Below are positions 14,379 through 20,672 of a stretch of 20,672 bases of DNA, in pieces (the first letter of the stretch is position 1; the number at the start of each line of letters is the position of its first letter). The translations under genes were made by a program, and so were the position numbers. The notes beneath the pieces were generated by a model, which was not told the DNA's origin, searched no databases, and saw nothing but the letters and a program-made list of their open reading frames with translations. The stretch is from assembly GCA_016929795.1 (NCBI GenBank), contig JAFGIA010000200.1:1-20672 (forward strand). Reading direction: 5' to 3'. Source of the DNA: Anaerolineae bacterium. GTDB lineage: Bacteria > Chloroflexota > Anaerolineae > JAAYZQ01.

Positions 14379-15913
14379 CAAGTCTCTTCTTTCCAAAGTC
14401 GCATACTGACCAGGCACACCACACCTCCGGCGACGCCTCCAGGCAGCAGCCGCATGACCGGGGAGAGCGCCGGCATTTGATCCAGCAGCAGGGCGACCGG
14501 CACCATGAACAGAGAGGTGCCCAGCGCGACTCGCACCGCCCCGCGCCACCAACCTGTTGTCAGATAGCTGCCTATCTGGTGCCGGACGATCTGTCCGAGC
14601 GTCAGGGCTTGCACGGACAGGCCCAGTGCCGCCGAAAGCGCCAGGCCATTATACCCAAGAGGAGAAATCAATGCAAAATTGAGCACGATGCGGGTCACCG
14701 TCTGGAGGGTGTTGACGGCCACGACGATCCCACCCCTGCGCCGTGCATAGACCACCCGCCACAACGGCTGGCACACGGCGTCGGCCAGCACAGCGACCGC
14801 GTACCAGATCAGCACGTCGGCCACGGCCTCCGCATCGGCGCTGCCAAAGGCCCCGCGCTGAAAAATAATCTCCACCAGCGGCGCACGAAACAGAATCAAC
14901 CCCAGACTGGCCGGCAGGCCGATCAACCACACGAAACGGAGGGCGTTGGCCAGGCTGCCGCGCAGACCGTCGAGATCATTCGCGGCCGCCTGCTCGGCCA
15001 TGCGTGGAAAGAGGGCCGTGGACACGGCCAGGCCGCTCAACTGGCCGACGACGAGGGCCAGCCTGTAGGCATAGTTGAGGGTAGCGACGCTGCCGGCGCC
15101 CCTGGTCGTCGCCATGGCGCGATCTACCAGGAGAATGGCATGGTGCACGGCATAGCCGGCCGCCATCGGCGCGATCAGGCGACCGAGGGCGGCCAGGCTG
15201 ACTGCTGGCGCGCCGTGATCCATCGTGCCCGAGGGCGGCGCGGGGTGCGGGCGAACCCGAAGGCGAGTACTCTCGCCCCCCCTCGGGCGGTGGCCCCACA
15301 CTAGGGTGGCCTGCAGCAACAGCGCCGCCGCTGCGCCCAGCGTCACACCCCACGCTGCACGCCCCACCGCCCAGGCCACCGGCAAACCCAATAGCACAAT
15401 CACGAACGCCAGGTTATAGACCGCCGTCGCAAGCGCCGGGCGGGCAAAGCGCCTGTAGACCTGGAGCATGGCGCCAGCCAGCGTAGCGCCGCCCATCAGC
15501 AGGAGGGCCGGCAACATGCGCCAAGCCGCCTCCATCGCCTCGGCGCGCTCGGCAGCGCCAAAGCCAGGGGCGAGCCACGAGAGATAGATCGGCGCACCCG
15601 CGGCCGCGAGCCCCGTCACGACCAGCAGCACAGCCAGCAGGGCGCCGAGCACCTGCCCGGCAAAGCGCCAGGCGCTCCCTTCTCCTGCCGCCAGCCGCAG
15701 TTGTGCAAACAGCGGGATGAACGCCGGGGTCAAGACGATAGGCAGCGCGACGAGAATAAACTCGGGGATGGTGAACGCGATCAAATAGATGTCGGTGGCC
15801 CGGCTGGCGCCGAGCTGGTGCGCGAGGGCGGCTTCACGCAGAAACCCGGTGAACGTCGCAGCGACCAATCCCAGCATCAGGATCAGCGTCGCTCGATAAT
15901 CCTCGCGCCGCAC
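14378..15913 (-). CDS. MurJ/MOP-type lipid-linked oligosaccharide flippase
   Basis: The product has 511 residues with about 14 hydrophobic helices. The N-terminal region TGFLREAALAHQLGASRATD and the later IFQRGAFGSADAEAVADVLI are characteristic of the MurJ/MviN branch of the MOP superfamily, which flips undecaprenyl-linked sugars to the outer membrane face. Length matches E. coli MurJ. Start is GTG 15913, with GAGGGAG about 10 bases upstream. A hydrophilic stretch near residues 208-229, between helices 6 and 7, is encoded by an unusual nested palindrome at 15227-15288. The gene is the first after a 235-bp gap and is coupled by a one-base overlap to the ligase gene. It could serve this glycan (Wzx-like) or be a MurJ paralogue; the neighbourhood favours the former. 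Confidence 0.9.
   Translation of the reverse strand: MRREDYRATLILMLGLVAATFTGFLREAALAHQLGASRATDIYLIAFTIPEFILVALPIVLTPAFIPLFAQLRLAAGEGSAWRFAGQVLGALLAVLLVVTGLAAAGAPIYLSWLAPGFGAAERAEAMEAAWRMLPALLLMGGATLAGAMLQVYRRFARPALATAVYNLAFVIVLLGLPVAWAVGRAAWGVTLGAAAALLLQATLVWGHRPRGGESTRLRVRPHPAPPSGTMDHGAPAVSLAALGRLIAPMAAGYAVHHAILLVDRAMATTRGAGSVATLNYAYRLALVVGQLSGLAVSTALFPRMAEQAAANDLDGLRGSLANALRFVWLIGLPASLGLILFRAPLVEIIFQRGAFGSADAEAVADVLIWYAVAVLADAVCQPLWRVVYARRRGGIVVAVNTLQTVTRIVLNFALISPLGYNGLALSAALGLSVQALTLGQIVRHQIGSYLTTGWWRGAVRVALGTSLFMVPVALLLDQMPALSPVMRLLPGGVAGGVVCLVSMRLWKEET
15227..15288. repeat. Nested inverted repeat inside the flippase gene
   Basis: GCCCGAGGG (15227-15235) is perfectly inverted as CCCTCGGGC (15280-15288). 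Within this, GGCGAG (15262-15267) pairs with CTCGCC (15272-15277) across TACT. The 62 bases encode about 21 hydrophilic residues in frame with the flippase, at the linker between its two halves. It may be a small palindromic element inserted without breaking the frame, or chance in GC-rich DNA. Confidence 0.5.
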
Positions 15914-15948
15914 CCTCTCTTAGCTCCCTCGCAAATCACCCCTGGGAT

Positions 15949-15968
15949 CGCCGAGCGCCTGCTCGGCG
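15949..15968. other. Perfect 8-bp hairpin in the flippase leader
   Basis: CGCCGAGC (15949-15956) pairs with GCTCGGCG (15961-15968) around the loop GCCT. On the minus strand it lies about 36 bases upstream of the flippase GTG with no following T run, so it is better read as leader structure than terminator. Confidence 0.45.
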
Positions 15969-16106
15969 CACATTTTCATTCATCGTGGTGCCCCGGCGGT
16001 CTCGTCCCGCGGCGATCCCTGACCCATCGGCGTTACCTGTCGTGGACCGGACCGCCCTGTCAGTTAAACAGCCAAGCCGGGCGCAGTGGCAAAAGTTCAG
16101 GATCAT

Positions 16107-16126
16107 GCCGAAAAAAGCAATTCGGC
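16107..16126 (-). terminator. Possible weak terminator after the sugar transferase gene
   Basis: GCCGAA and TTCGGC form a 6-bp stem around an 8-base loop, about 22 bases after the sugar transferase stop on the minus strand. The T-rich stretch is in the loop, not after the stem, so it is not a canonical intrinsic terminator. Confidence 0.3.
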
Positions 16127-16148
16127 TTCTGGTTGCACAAAACTTGCG

Positions 16149-16790
16149 CTAGTAGCTGCCGTTGCCCGTAACCACCACGGGGATCGTCTTGAGCAGGATC
16201 TCGAGATCCTTCCAGATCGAATAGTTATCGATATAGTCGACTTCGAGCCGCACCCGTTCCTCCAGGGGCAGGTCGCCACGCCCGTTGATCTGGACAGGGC
16301 CGGTCATCCCTGGCTTGGCCATCAGCCGCAGCCGGTGCCAATCGCTGTAACGCTGGACGAGCCGGGTTTCCTCGGGGCGCGGCCCCACCAGGCTCATCTC
16401 CCCCCTCAGGACGTTCACCAGTTGCGGGAGCTCGTCGATGCTCCAGCGGCGCAAAAAGCGACCGAGCCGGGTGACCCGGGGGTCATCTTGCAGCTTGAAC
16501 ATCGGCTCCTCGAGGGCATCCAGATCGATCAGATCGTCCAACAGATCTTCAGCATTGGCCACCATCGTCCGCAGCTTGTATATCGTGAACACCTTGCCGT
16601 TTGCCCCCACCCGCTTTTGCCTGAAAAAGACCGGGCCAGGCGAGTCGAGCTTGATCGCAACGGCCATGATCGCCAGCAGAGGGGCACACAACGGGAGGCC
16701 GATGGCTGCTCCGGCGATATCCATCGCGCGCTTGACCAGAGCCTGGGGCCGGGTAATCGCTGCAGAACGGCTGTGCAGAGAAGTAGGCAT
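16149..16790 (-). CDS. Small monotopic phosphoglycosyl transferase (bacterial sugar transferase, chain initiator)
   Basis: The product has 213 residues. A re-entrant hydrophobic helix lies near the N-terminus (KRAMDIAGAAIGLPLCAPLL), followed by IKLDSPGPVFFRQKRVG, FTIYKLRTM, the catalytic Asp-Glu pair D119-E120 in SIDELPQLVNVLRGEMSLVG, PRPEE, and a C-terminal IPVVVTGNGSY. This is the PglC/WcaJ catalytic core without the extra N-terminal membrane region of long WbaP-like members. It transfers a sugar phosphate from a nucleotide sugar to undecaprenyl phosphate, starting the repeat unit. ATG 16790 is preferred; the AAGGAG just after the upstream GT2 stop is 15 bases away, rather long. The in-frame ATG at 16874 would add 28 residues but lies inside the GT2 gene. 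Confidence 0.92.
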   Translation of the reverse strand: MPTSLHSRSAAITRPQALVKRAMDIAGAAIGLPLCAPLLAIMAVAIKLDSPGPVFFRQKRVGANGKVFTIYKLRTMVANAEDLLDDLIDLDALEEPMFKLQDDPRVTRLGRFLRRWSIDELPQLVNVLRGEMSLVGPRPEETRLVQRYSDWHRLRLMAKPGMTGPVQINGRGDLPLEERVRLEVDYIDNYSIWKDLEILLKTIPVVVTGNGSY

Positions 16791-16809
16791 ACTGTGAGGG
16801 ATCAACTCC

Positions 16810-17871
16810 TTAACGTCCACAACTGTTGTCGACTCCTTGCCGCGAGAATGTGTGGGCCACCAATCCCATGGCAAAACCGCTACCCAAGGCCAGTGCCCTT
16901 ATGAGGAGCAAGCCCGGTGAGGACACCGCCACCCACGGATCGCGGCGCCACGCCTTTCTTACAAACGGAAGAGCGGTCACCAGAAAAAGCAACCCGAAGA
17001 GGCACGCTGTCCATGCCAGCGGCGTCCAAAAAATGCCACCGATCGCACACACGCCACCCAGTGCCACCAGCAGAATCTGGAGTTTGAGGCTGGGCGGCGT
17101 GTGCGAATCGCGCACCAGCTTGTCGGGGTGGCGCCGGTGGACCAGCACTTTCCAGTAGCCGATTTTGAACTTTTTTTGCCAATACTCGGCCAGGTTTCGG
17201 GCATGACCCCAGTGGTACACCCTCGCCTCGGGCACGAATACCATGCGATAGCCCTTTCGCGCCAGGCGAAAAGAAAACTCCTGATCTTCGACACTGGCTT
17301 CGGGAAAGGCGATGTCGAACCCGCCATTCTCGAGCAAGGTGTCGCGCCGGTAGGCAGCAGAGTAGGTGTCGATAAAGTCGATTGTTTCCTGGCGCGCCAT
17401 GCGCTCATACTTGTCCTCATATTCAAGCTGCACGAACCGTGCCACCAGCTCCCGCTGCCGGGTCAGGTAGACGCCTTTGCTGCCGACGACCCGGTGATTC
17501 GAGGCCGCAACCGGGCCCGTCGATCGGCTCCGATCGGGCTCCAGGTGAAACGGGGCCGTCATCCGCTCGATCCAATCCTCGGCGGGGGCACAGTCCGCAT
17601 CGGTAAAGAGCACCACCTCGCCTTGAGCCTGTGCCACGCCCAGGTTCCGTGCCGCGGCTGGCCCACCATGCGCCTGCATCAGGAGCTGGACGTCAGGCCA
17701 CGCGCGCACCCGTTCCACCGTTCCGTCTGTGGACCCATCATCCACGACGAGGATCTCGTAACGACGGCGCGGCACGCTCTGCGTCGCGAGCGCCTGCAGG
17801 CAAGAATCGATGGTGCCCGCAGCGCAATATGCAGGGATGACGATCGAGATGTCAGGTGTCATCACGGCCAT
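16810..17871 (-). CDS. GT2 family glycosyltransferase with C-terminal membrane helices
   Basis: The product has 353 residues. The GT-A domain begins ISIVIPAYCAAGTIDSCLQA and carries ILVVDDGSTDGT, GGPAAARNLGVAQAQGEVVL and the metal-binding FTDADCAP, then ASVEDQEFSFRLARKGYRM. About 100 C-terminal residues include two or three hydrophobic helices (LQILLVALGGVCAIGGIFW, ACLFGLLFLVTALPFV, and a weaker last one), so it is probably an integral membrane protein with its active site in the cytoplasm. The start is ATG 17871; ATG 17862 three codons later is possible. Seven bases separate it from the radical SAM gene and 19 bases from the sugar transferase start. It likely adds the second or a later sugar; donor unknown. 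Confidence 0.9.
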   Translation of the reverse strand: MAVMTPDISIVIPAYCAAGTIDSCLQALATQSVPRRRYEILVVDDGSTDGTVERVRAWPDVQLLMQAHGGPAAARNLGVAQAQGEVVLFTDADCAPAEDWIERMTAPFHLEPDRSRSTGPVAASNHRVVGSKGVYLTRQRELVARFVQLEYEDKYERMARQETIDFIDTYSAAYRRDTLLENGGFDIAFPEASVEDQEFSFRLARKGYRMVFVPEARVYHWGHARNLAEYWQKKFKIGYWKVLVHRRHPDKLVRDSHTPPSLKLQILLVALGGVCAIGGIFWTPLAWTACLFGLLFLVTALPFVRKAWRRDPWVAVSSPGLLLIRALALGSGFAMGLVAHTFSRQGVDNSCGR

Positions 17872-17878
17872 CGACTCA

Positions 17879-19363
17879 CTACTGTGATATGTTCCTGGCT
17901 CCCGGCGGCAGCAAAGAGCGGAACAGGTATCTAGAAAACACGCGAAATGCCTTCAAGATACGGCCTGCCTCGGCCGGATGGGCCAACACCTGCCACAATT
18001 TGCGCGCGATGTATCCCGGGCGCAGGTAAAAGCTGCGGCGTGCCTCGTCGCACCAGGCCATCAGCTCGGCAGCTGTGAGGGCCGGGTGATTCACCATCGG
18101 GCGATGCAGCCCCTCGGGGGTGAGCCACTCGCGAAAATCGTGGGTCACCAGGTAGTCGTTCTCCACCGCCCATTCATAGGCCTCGGTGCCCGGATAGACC
18201 ATCAGCGGAAAGAACTGCGCCGTGTCCGGGTTCAGTTTTTTGGCCAGGTCGAGCGTCCTGGCCAGTGACTCGTGTGTCTCGCCGGGTCCACCGGCCATAA
18301 AACAGCCGTGAACCAGGACGCCAGCGCGGCGGGCGTCCGCCTGAAACTGGTGGAACTGCTCGACGCGGATCCCCTTGTGCATGGCGTCGAGCACCGCCTG
18401 ATCGCCGCTTTCAAAGCCGACGCACACCAGGCGCAGCCCGGCGCGGTGGAGCGCCGCCAGTGTCTCGTAGCTGACGTTCGCGCGCGAGTTGGCCGTAAAG
18501 GGCAGCCGGTTCCCGCGCCGCACCAGTTCTTCCGACAGCGCGAGGCAGCGTGCCCGGTCGACAGTCAAGGTGTCGTCCTCGACAAAGATCTCTTTGACCT
18601 GCGGCAGCTCGCGGGCGATGAACTCGAACTCGTCGGCCACGTTCGACACGCTGCGCCGCCGGTAGCGGTGCCCCGTGAGCGTCTGGGGCCACAGGCAATA
18701 GCTACAGCGGTGGGGACACCCTCGCCCCGTGATGATCGTCACCTCGGGGTAGCGCGTGATCGAGTAGAAATAGTCCTCGATCTGCAGGTGGCGCCTGTAC
18801 ACTTCACTCACCAAGGGCAGCACATCGAGATCCTCGATCGGCGCTCGGGCCTCGTTGTGCACGATCTCGTCGCCACGGGCGGCTCGGTAGCTGATCCCCG
18901 CCACGTCCTCCAGATCGCTCCCGCCGGCCAGCGCCCGCGCGGCGTCGCGCACCGTGTAATCATACTCGCCGCGCGCCACCGCGTCGATCGCCGGGTCGAG
19001 GCGCAGGCTCTCCTCGGGCATGGCGGTGACGTGTGGGCCGACGAGCAGGGTGAACGCGCCGGGCACGCGCTGCTTGATCGCCGCTGCCACCTGGACGTCG
19101 TTATGGATGCTCGGGGTGCTCGTATCGATCACCACCAGGCGGGGCTGCATGTCGCCGGCGAGCTGGAGCACAGAGTCGAGCGACAGACCGGCGGCCGGCG
19201 CATCGACCAGCTTGGCGGCGAACCCATCTTGCTCCAGCACGCCCGTGGCGTATGCCAGCCAGATGGGATAGTAAACCACCCCGCTCTTGATCACTGCCGG
19301 GCTGCGCTGAGAGCGAGAGTATCGCGCGTGGAATGGCGGATTCAGGACGAGCACATACTCCAT
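17879..19363 (-). CDS. B12-binding-domain radical SAM protein
   Basis: The product has 494 residues. Residues about 1-150 form a cobalamin-binding-like Rossmann domain (LVVIDTSTPSIHNDV, LLVGPHVTAMPEE) without the DxHxxG motif, as is usual in class B radical SAM enzymes. The radical SAM domain carries the cluster cysteines C216, C220 and C223 in GRGCPHRCSYCLWPQ, then EIFVEDDTL and CVGFESGDQAVLDAMHKG. The C-terminal 100 residues are a variable, basic segment. Relatives include methyltransferases and ring-modifying enzymes such as BchE and the hopanoid HpnJ/HpnP group; the reaction here is unknown. Its place among glycosyltransferases suggests it tailors a sugar or its lipid carrier. Its promoter appears to place transcription at the start codon itself, and no Shine-Dalgarno sequence is present. 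Confidence 0.88.
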   Translation of the reverse strand: MEYVLVLNPPFHARYSRSQRSPAVIKSGVVYYPIWLAYATGVLEQDGFAAKLVDAPAAGLSLDSVLQLAGDMQPRLVVIDTSTPSIHNDVQVAAAIKQRVPGAFTLLVGPHVTAMPEESLRLDPAIDAVARGEYDYTVRDAARALAGGSDLEDVAGISYRAARGDEIVHNEARAPIEDLDVLPLVSEVYRRHLQIEDYFYSITRYPEVTIITGRGCPHRCSYCLWPQTLTGHRYRRRSVSNVADEFEFIARELPQVKEIFVEDDTLTVDRARCLALSEELVRRGNRLPFTANSRANVSYETLAALHRAGLRLVCVGFESGDQAVLDAMHKGIRVEQFHQFQADARRAGVLVHGCFMAGGPGETHESLARTLDLAKKLNPDTAQFFPLMVYPGTEAYEWAVENDYLVTHDFREWLTPEGLHRPMVNHPALTAAELMAWCDEARRSFYLRPGYIARKLWQVLAHPAEAGRILKAFRVFSRYLFRSLLPPGARNISQ

Positions 19364-19369
19364 GGTGAC

Positions 19370-19398
19370 AGTGTACCGTGGTTGGACTCAATTGTCAA
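19370..19398 (-). promoter_or_regulatory. Sigma70-type promoter TTGACA-N17-TACACT giving a leaderless mRNA
   Basis: On the minus strand TTGACA (19398-19393) and TACACT (19375-19370) are separated by exactly 17 bases. Six bases (GTCACC) then lead straight to ATG 19363, so the expected transcription start coincides with the start codon. No ribosome binding site exists there, consistent with leaderless translation. It would drive the radical SAM-GT2-sugar transferase unit. Confidence 0.75.
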
Positions 19399-19451
19399 GT
19401 GACAGGTCGAGCGTGAGTAGATCCGACTCGACAGCCATCGTGCCTCAACGG

Positions 19452-20672
19452 TCACGGTTTCAACAGCCTGAGGTTGCCCCACACGGCCCAGTCGTAGGTG
19501 ACATCTCCGGCAGGACCGGCACTCGTTTCCAGGATCAGTGTCACAGCCTGGCTCGAGTAATCATCCAGGTCGACAACGAAAGAGTGCCAGCGGCGGTCGG
19601 CGTCGCGCTGCTTCGGATCAATGGTGGTGGAAAAAACCTGCCGAACACCCGCGCTGCTCTCCACGTACACGGCAAAACCGACACCATCTCCGGGCTGGTT
19701 CCAGCTCTCGGGCATGGTCGCCACATCAAAGGCCAGCTCGCCCCCTGCCGGCACCTCGATGGCGTACCGCGCCCGTGAGTCGGGGTGCATGAACAGCGCC
19801 CGCTGCCGCTGTCCGTCGATGGTGACATAGGTGCCGCGCACGTACTCGGCTCCGGGCGACTCGATCTCGGCACTCGCCAACTCGGCCGCCAGGTCGTGGG
19901 CAAGGCGCGGAGTCACATCGCGGTCGGCCAGCAGGGCCTGGCGGTAGTGCGCCGCGGCCCCTTCCCGGTCGCCCGCGACCAACAGGGCGTTCGCCAGCTC
20001 CACCTGGGCCTCGCCCCAGCCCGGGGTCGCCTCTACCGCCTCGCGGAAGGTGCCAAGCGCGTCCTCGTGCCGGCCCTGGGCCCACTGCATCCGCCCGAGC
20101 GCCAACAGCGGCAGCGATTCCAGGGGGGAGAGCTCGGCCGCGCGGCGGTACTCGGCCTCGGCCCGGTCGGGCTGGCCGGACGACTGATAGGTCTCGCCCA
20201 GAAAGTAGTGGGGGGCGCCCTCGTCGGGGCGCGCGTCGGCTGCGGCCCCGTAGGCGGCGAGCGCAGGCTCGTACTCACCCCGCACGCGGTAGAAATGGCC
20301 GAGCAGCACGTTGCCCGGCAGGGGGTGCTTGCGCGCCAGGCCGGCGATCTCGTCGGGCACCTGGTCATCGGGCGCCTGGGCCAGGCAGGCGCCAATCTCC
20401 CACAGGAGCGGATCGAGGGGACGGGGCCAGGTGGCAAAGAGAGCATTGGCTGCGGCGACACAGGCCTTCGTGGCCCGATCCTTCTCCCCCGCCTGGCGGG
20501 TTAGCCCGGCCAGCGCGAGGTGGTCCTCCGGCCGATCGCGGATGGCGGCGGCGCGGGTGCGGGCCTCGATCGCGCCCTCGACGTCGCCCTGGGCCAGGCG
20601 GATGCGCGCCGTGGCGACGTACAGCTCCGGGTCGAACAGGCGCGAGCGAAAGAGGGTGGTCAGCGACTGCGA
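19452..20672 (-). CDS. TPR-repeat protein with C-terminal jelly-roll-like domain, 5'-truncated by window edge
   Basis: The frame is open without a stop from the window edge to the TGA at 19452-19454, giving 406 visible residues; a GTG at 20360 is only internal. About 270 residues are tetratricopeptide-like helical repeats (for example LYVATARIRLAQGDVEGAIE, GNVLLGHFYRVRGEYEPALA, FLGETYQSSGQPDRAEAEYR, LGRMQWAQGRHEDALGTFRE). The last 120 form a beta-rich domain with ALFMHPD, PGDGVGFAVYV, FSTTIDPK, DRRWHSFVVDL and AGPAGDVTYDWAVWG, closely matching the loop domain of the ligase at 12423. The N-terminus is unseen, so it may be secreted, membrane-bound or the tail of a larger polymerase-type protein. 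The role is probably assembly or recognition of the glycan, but this is inference. Confidence 0.78.
   Translation of the reverse strand, partial: SQSLTTLFRSRLFDPELYVATARIRLAQGDVEGAIEARTRAAAIRDRPEDHLALAGLTRQAGEKDRATKACVAAANALFATWPRPLDPLLWEIGACLAQAPDDQVPDEIAGLARKHPLPGNVLLGHFYRVRGEYEPALAAYGAAADARPDEGAPHYFLGETYQSSGQPDRAEAEYRRAAELSPLESLPLLALGRMQWAQGRHEDALGTFREAVEATPGWGEAQVELANALLVAGDREGAAAHYRQALLADRDVTPRLAHDLAAELASAEIESPGAEYVRGTYVTIDGQRQRALFMHPDSRARYAIEVPAGGELAFDVATMPESWNQPGDGVGFAVYVESSAGVRQVFSTTIDPKQRDADRRWHSFVVDLDDYSSQAVTLILETSAGPAGDVTYDWAVWGNLRLLKP
19455..19806 (-). other. Jelly-roll-like domain at the C-terminus of the TPR protein
   Basis: This stretch of about 117 residues shares an ordered set of motifs with ligase residues 350-475: LF.HP, GDGV.F.VYV, FS..I.PK, DRRW....VDL, AGPAGD..YDWA.W. 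The longest insertion difference is about five residues between VYV and the FS motif. Confidence 0.75.

Larger units (their letters stand above)
15914..16148 (-). other. Intergenic gap of 235 bp upstream of the flippase gene
   Basis: This is the largest gap in the minus-strand half; no supported gene lies in it. It holds a hairpin near the flippase (15949-15968) and one near the sugar transferase stop (16107-16126). A weak promoter guess on the minus strand is TTGCCA (16087-16092), 18 bases, TTTAAC (16063-16068), poor enough to be chance. The break suggests the flippase unit may be transcribed separately from the sugar transferase unit. Confidence 0.4.

Noticed and set aside
14379..14552. N-terminal extension of the ligase gene by 58 codons
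   Set aside because: The extension lies wholly inside the flippase gene in another frame and is Arg/Ala/Gly-rich without a membrane segment. ATG 14378 overlapping the flippase stop is the natural start.
16063..16092. Promoter-like TTGCCA-N18-TTTAAC on the minus strand before the flippase
   Set aside because: Both boxes are poor matches and the spacing is 18. It is too weak to list as a promoter, though some start signal in this gap is likely.
1..20672. CRISPR array, tRNA, rRNA, insertion sequence or prophage genes
   Set aside because: No regularly spaced direct repeats, clover-leaf sequence, transposase/integrase motifs or phage genes were seen on either strand.

Overview
The window is one dense cell-surface polysaccharide (glycan) biosynthesis and export locus of a high-GC bacterium. 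Gene style (many GTG/TTG starts, 1-11 nt overlaps, sigma70-type promoters) and the mix of protein families resemble Chloroflexota (Anaerolineae/Caldilineae-like) metagenome contigs. That placement is an inference from family flavour, not from a marker gene. No rRNA, tRNA, CRISPR array, insertion sequence or transposase was found. No gap exceeds about 235 bases.

Left half, plus strand (1-10260). First come the tail of a GT2 glycosyltransferase, an extended SDR-type NAD-dependent epimerase/dehydratase and a DegT-type sugar aminotransferase, all overlapping. After a 199-bp gap holding a near-consensus promoter, a second transcription unit begins: a membrane-anchored PDZ protein, a GT4 glycosyltransferase, an ABC-2 type polysaccharide-export permease with no ATPase partner in view, two tandem NPP-like alkaline-phosphatase-superfamily phosphodiesterases, a WbpD-like hexapeptide N-acetyltransferase carrying a C-terminal zinc ribbon, and a second DegT aminotransferase.

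Right half, minus strand (20672-10270), converging on the left half across a 9-bp gap. In transcription order these are: a TPR protein (cut by the window edge) ending in a jelly-roll-like domain; a B12-binding-type radical SAM enzyme driven by an apparently leaderless promoter; a membrane GT2 glycosyltransferase; a small phosphoglycosyl transferase (chain initiator); a 235-bp gap with hairpins; a MurJ/MOP-type flippase; an O-antigen ligase/polymerase; a GT2; and a GT4.

Reading as a pathway: the phosphoglycosyl transferase would load the first sugar on a lipid carrier. Four or five glycosyltransferases extend it with sugars tailored by the epimerase, the two aminotransferases and the acetyltransferase. 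The flippase and/or ABC permease move the lipid-linked chain across the membrane, and the ligase/polymerase finishes it outside. The two cytosolic-looking phosphodiesterases, the PDZ protein and the radical SAM enzyme are the parts without an obvious textbook role. The most striking new observation is that the ligase/polymerase carries, in a large loop, a domain of about 125 residues that is clearly homologous to the C-terminus of the TPR protein 5 kb away.
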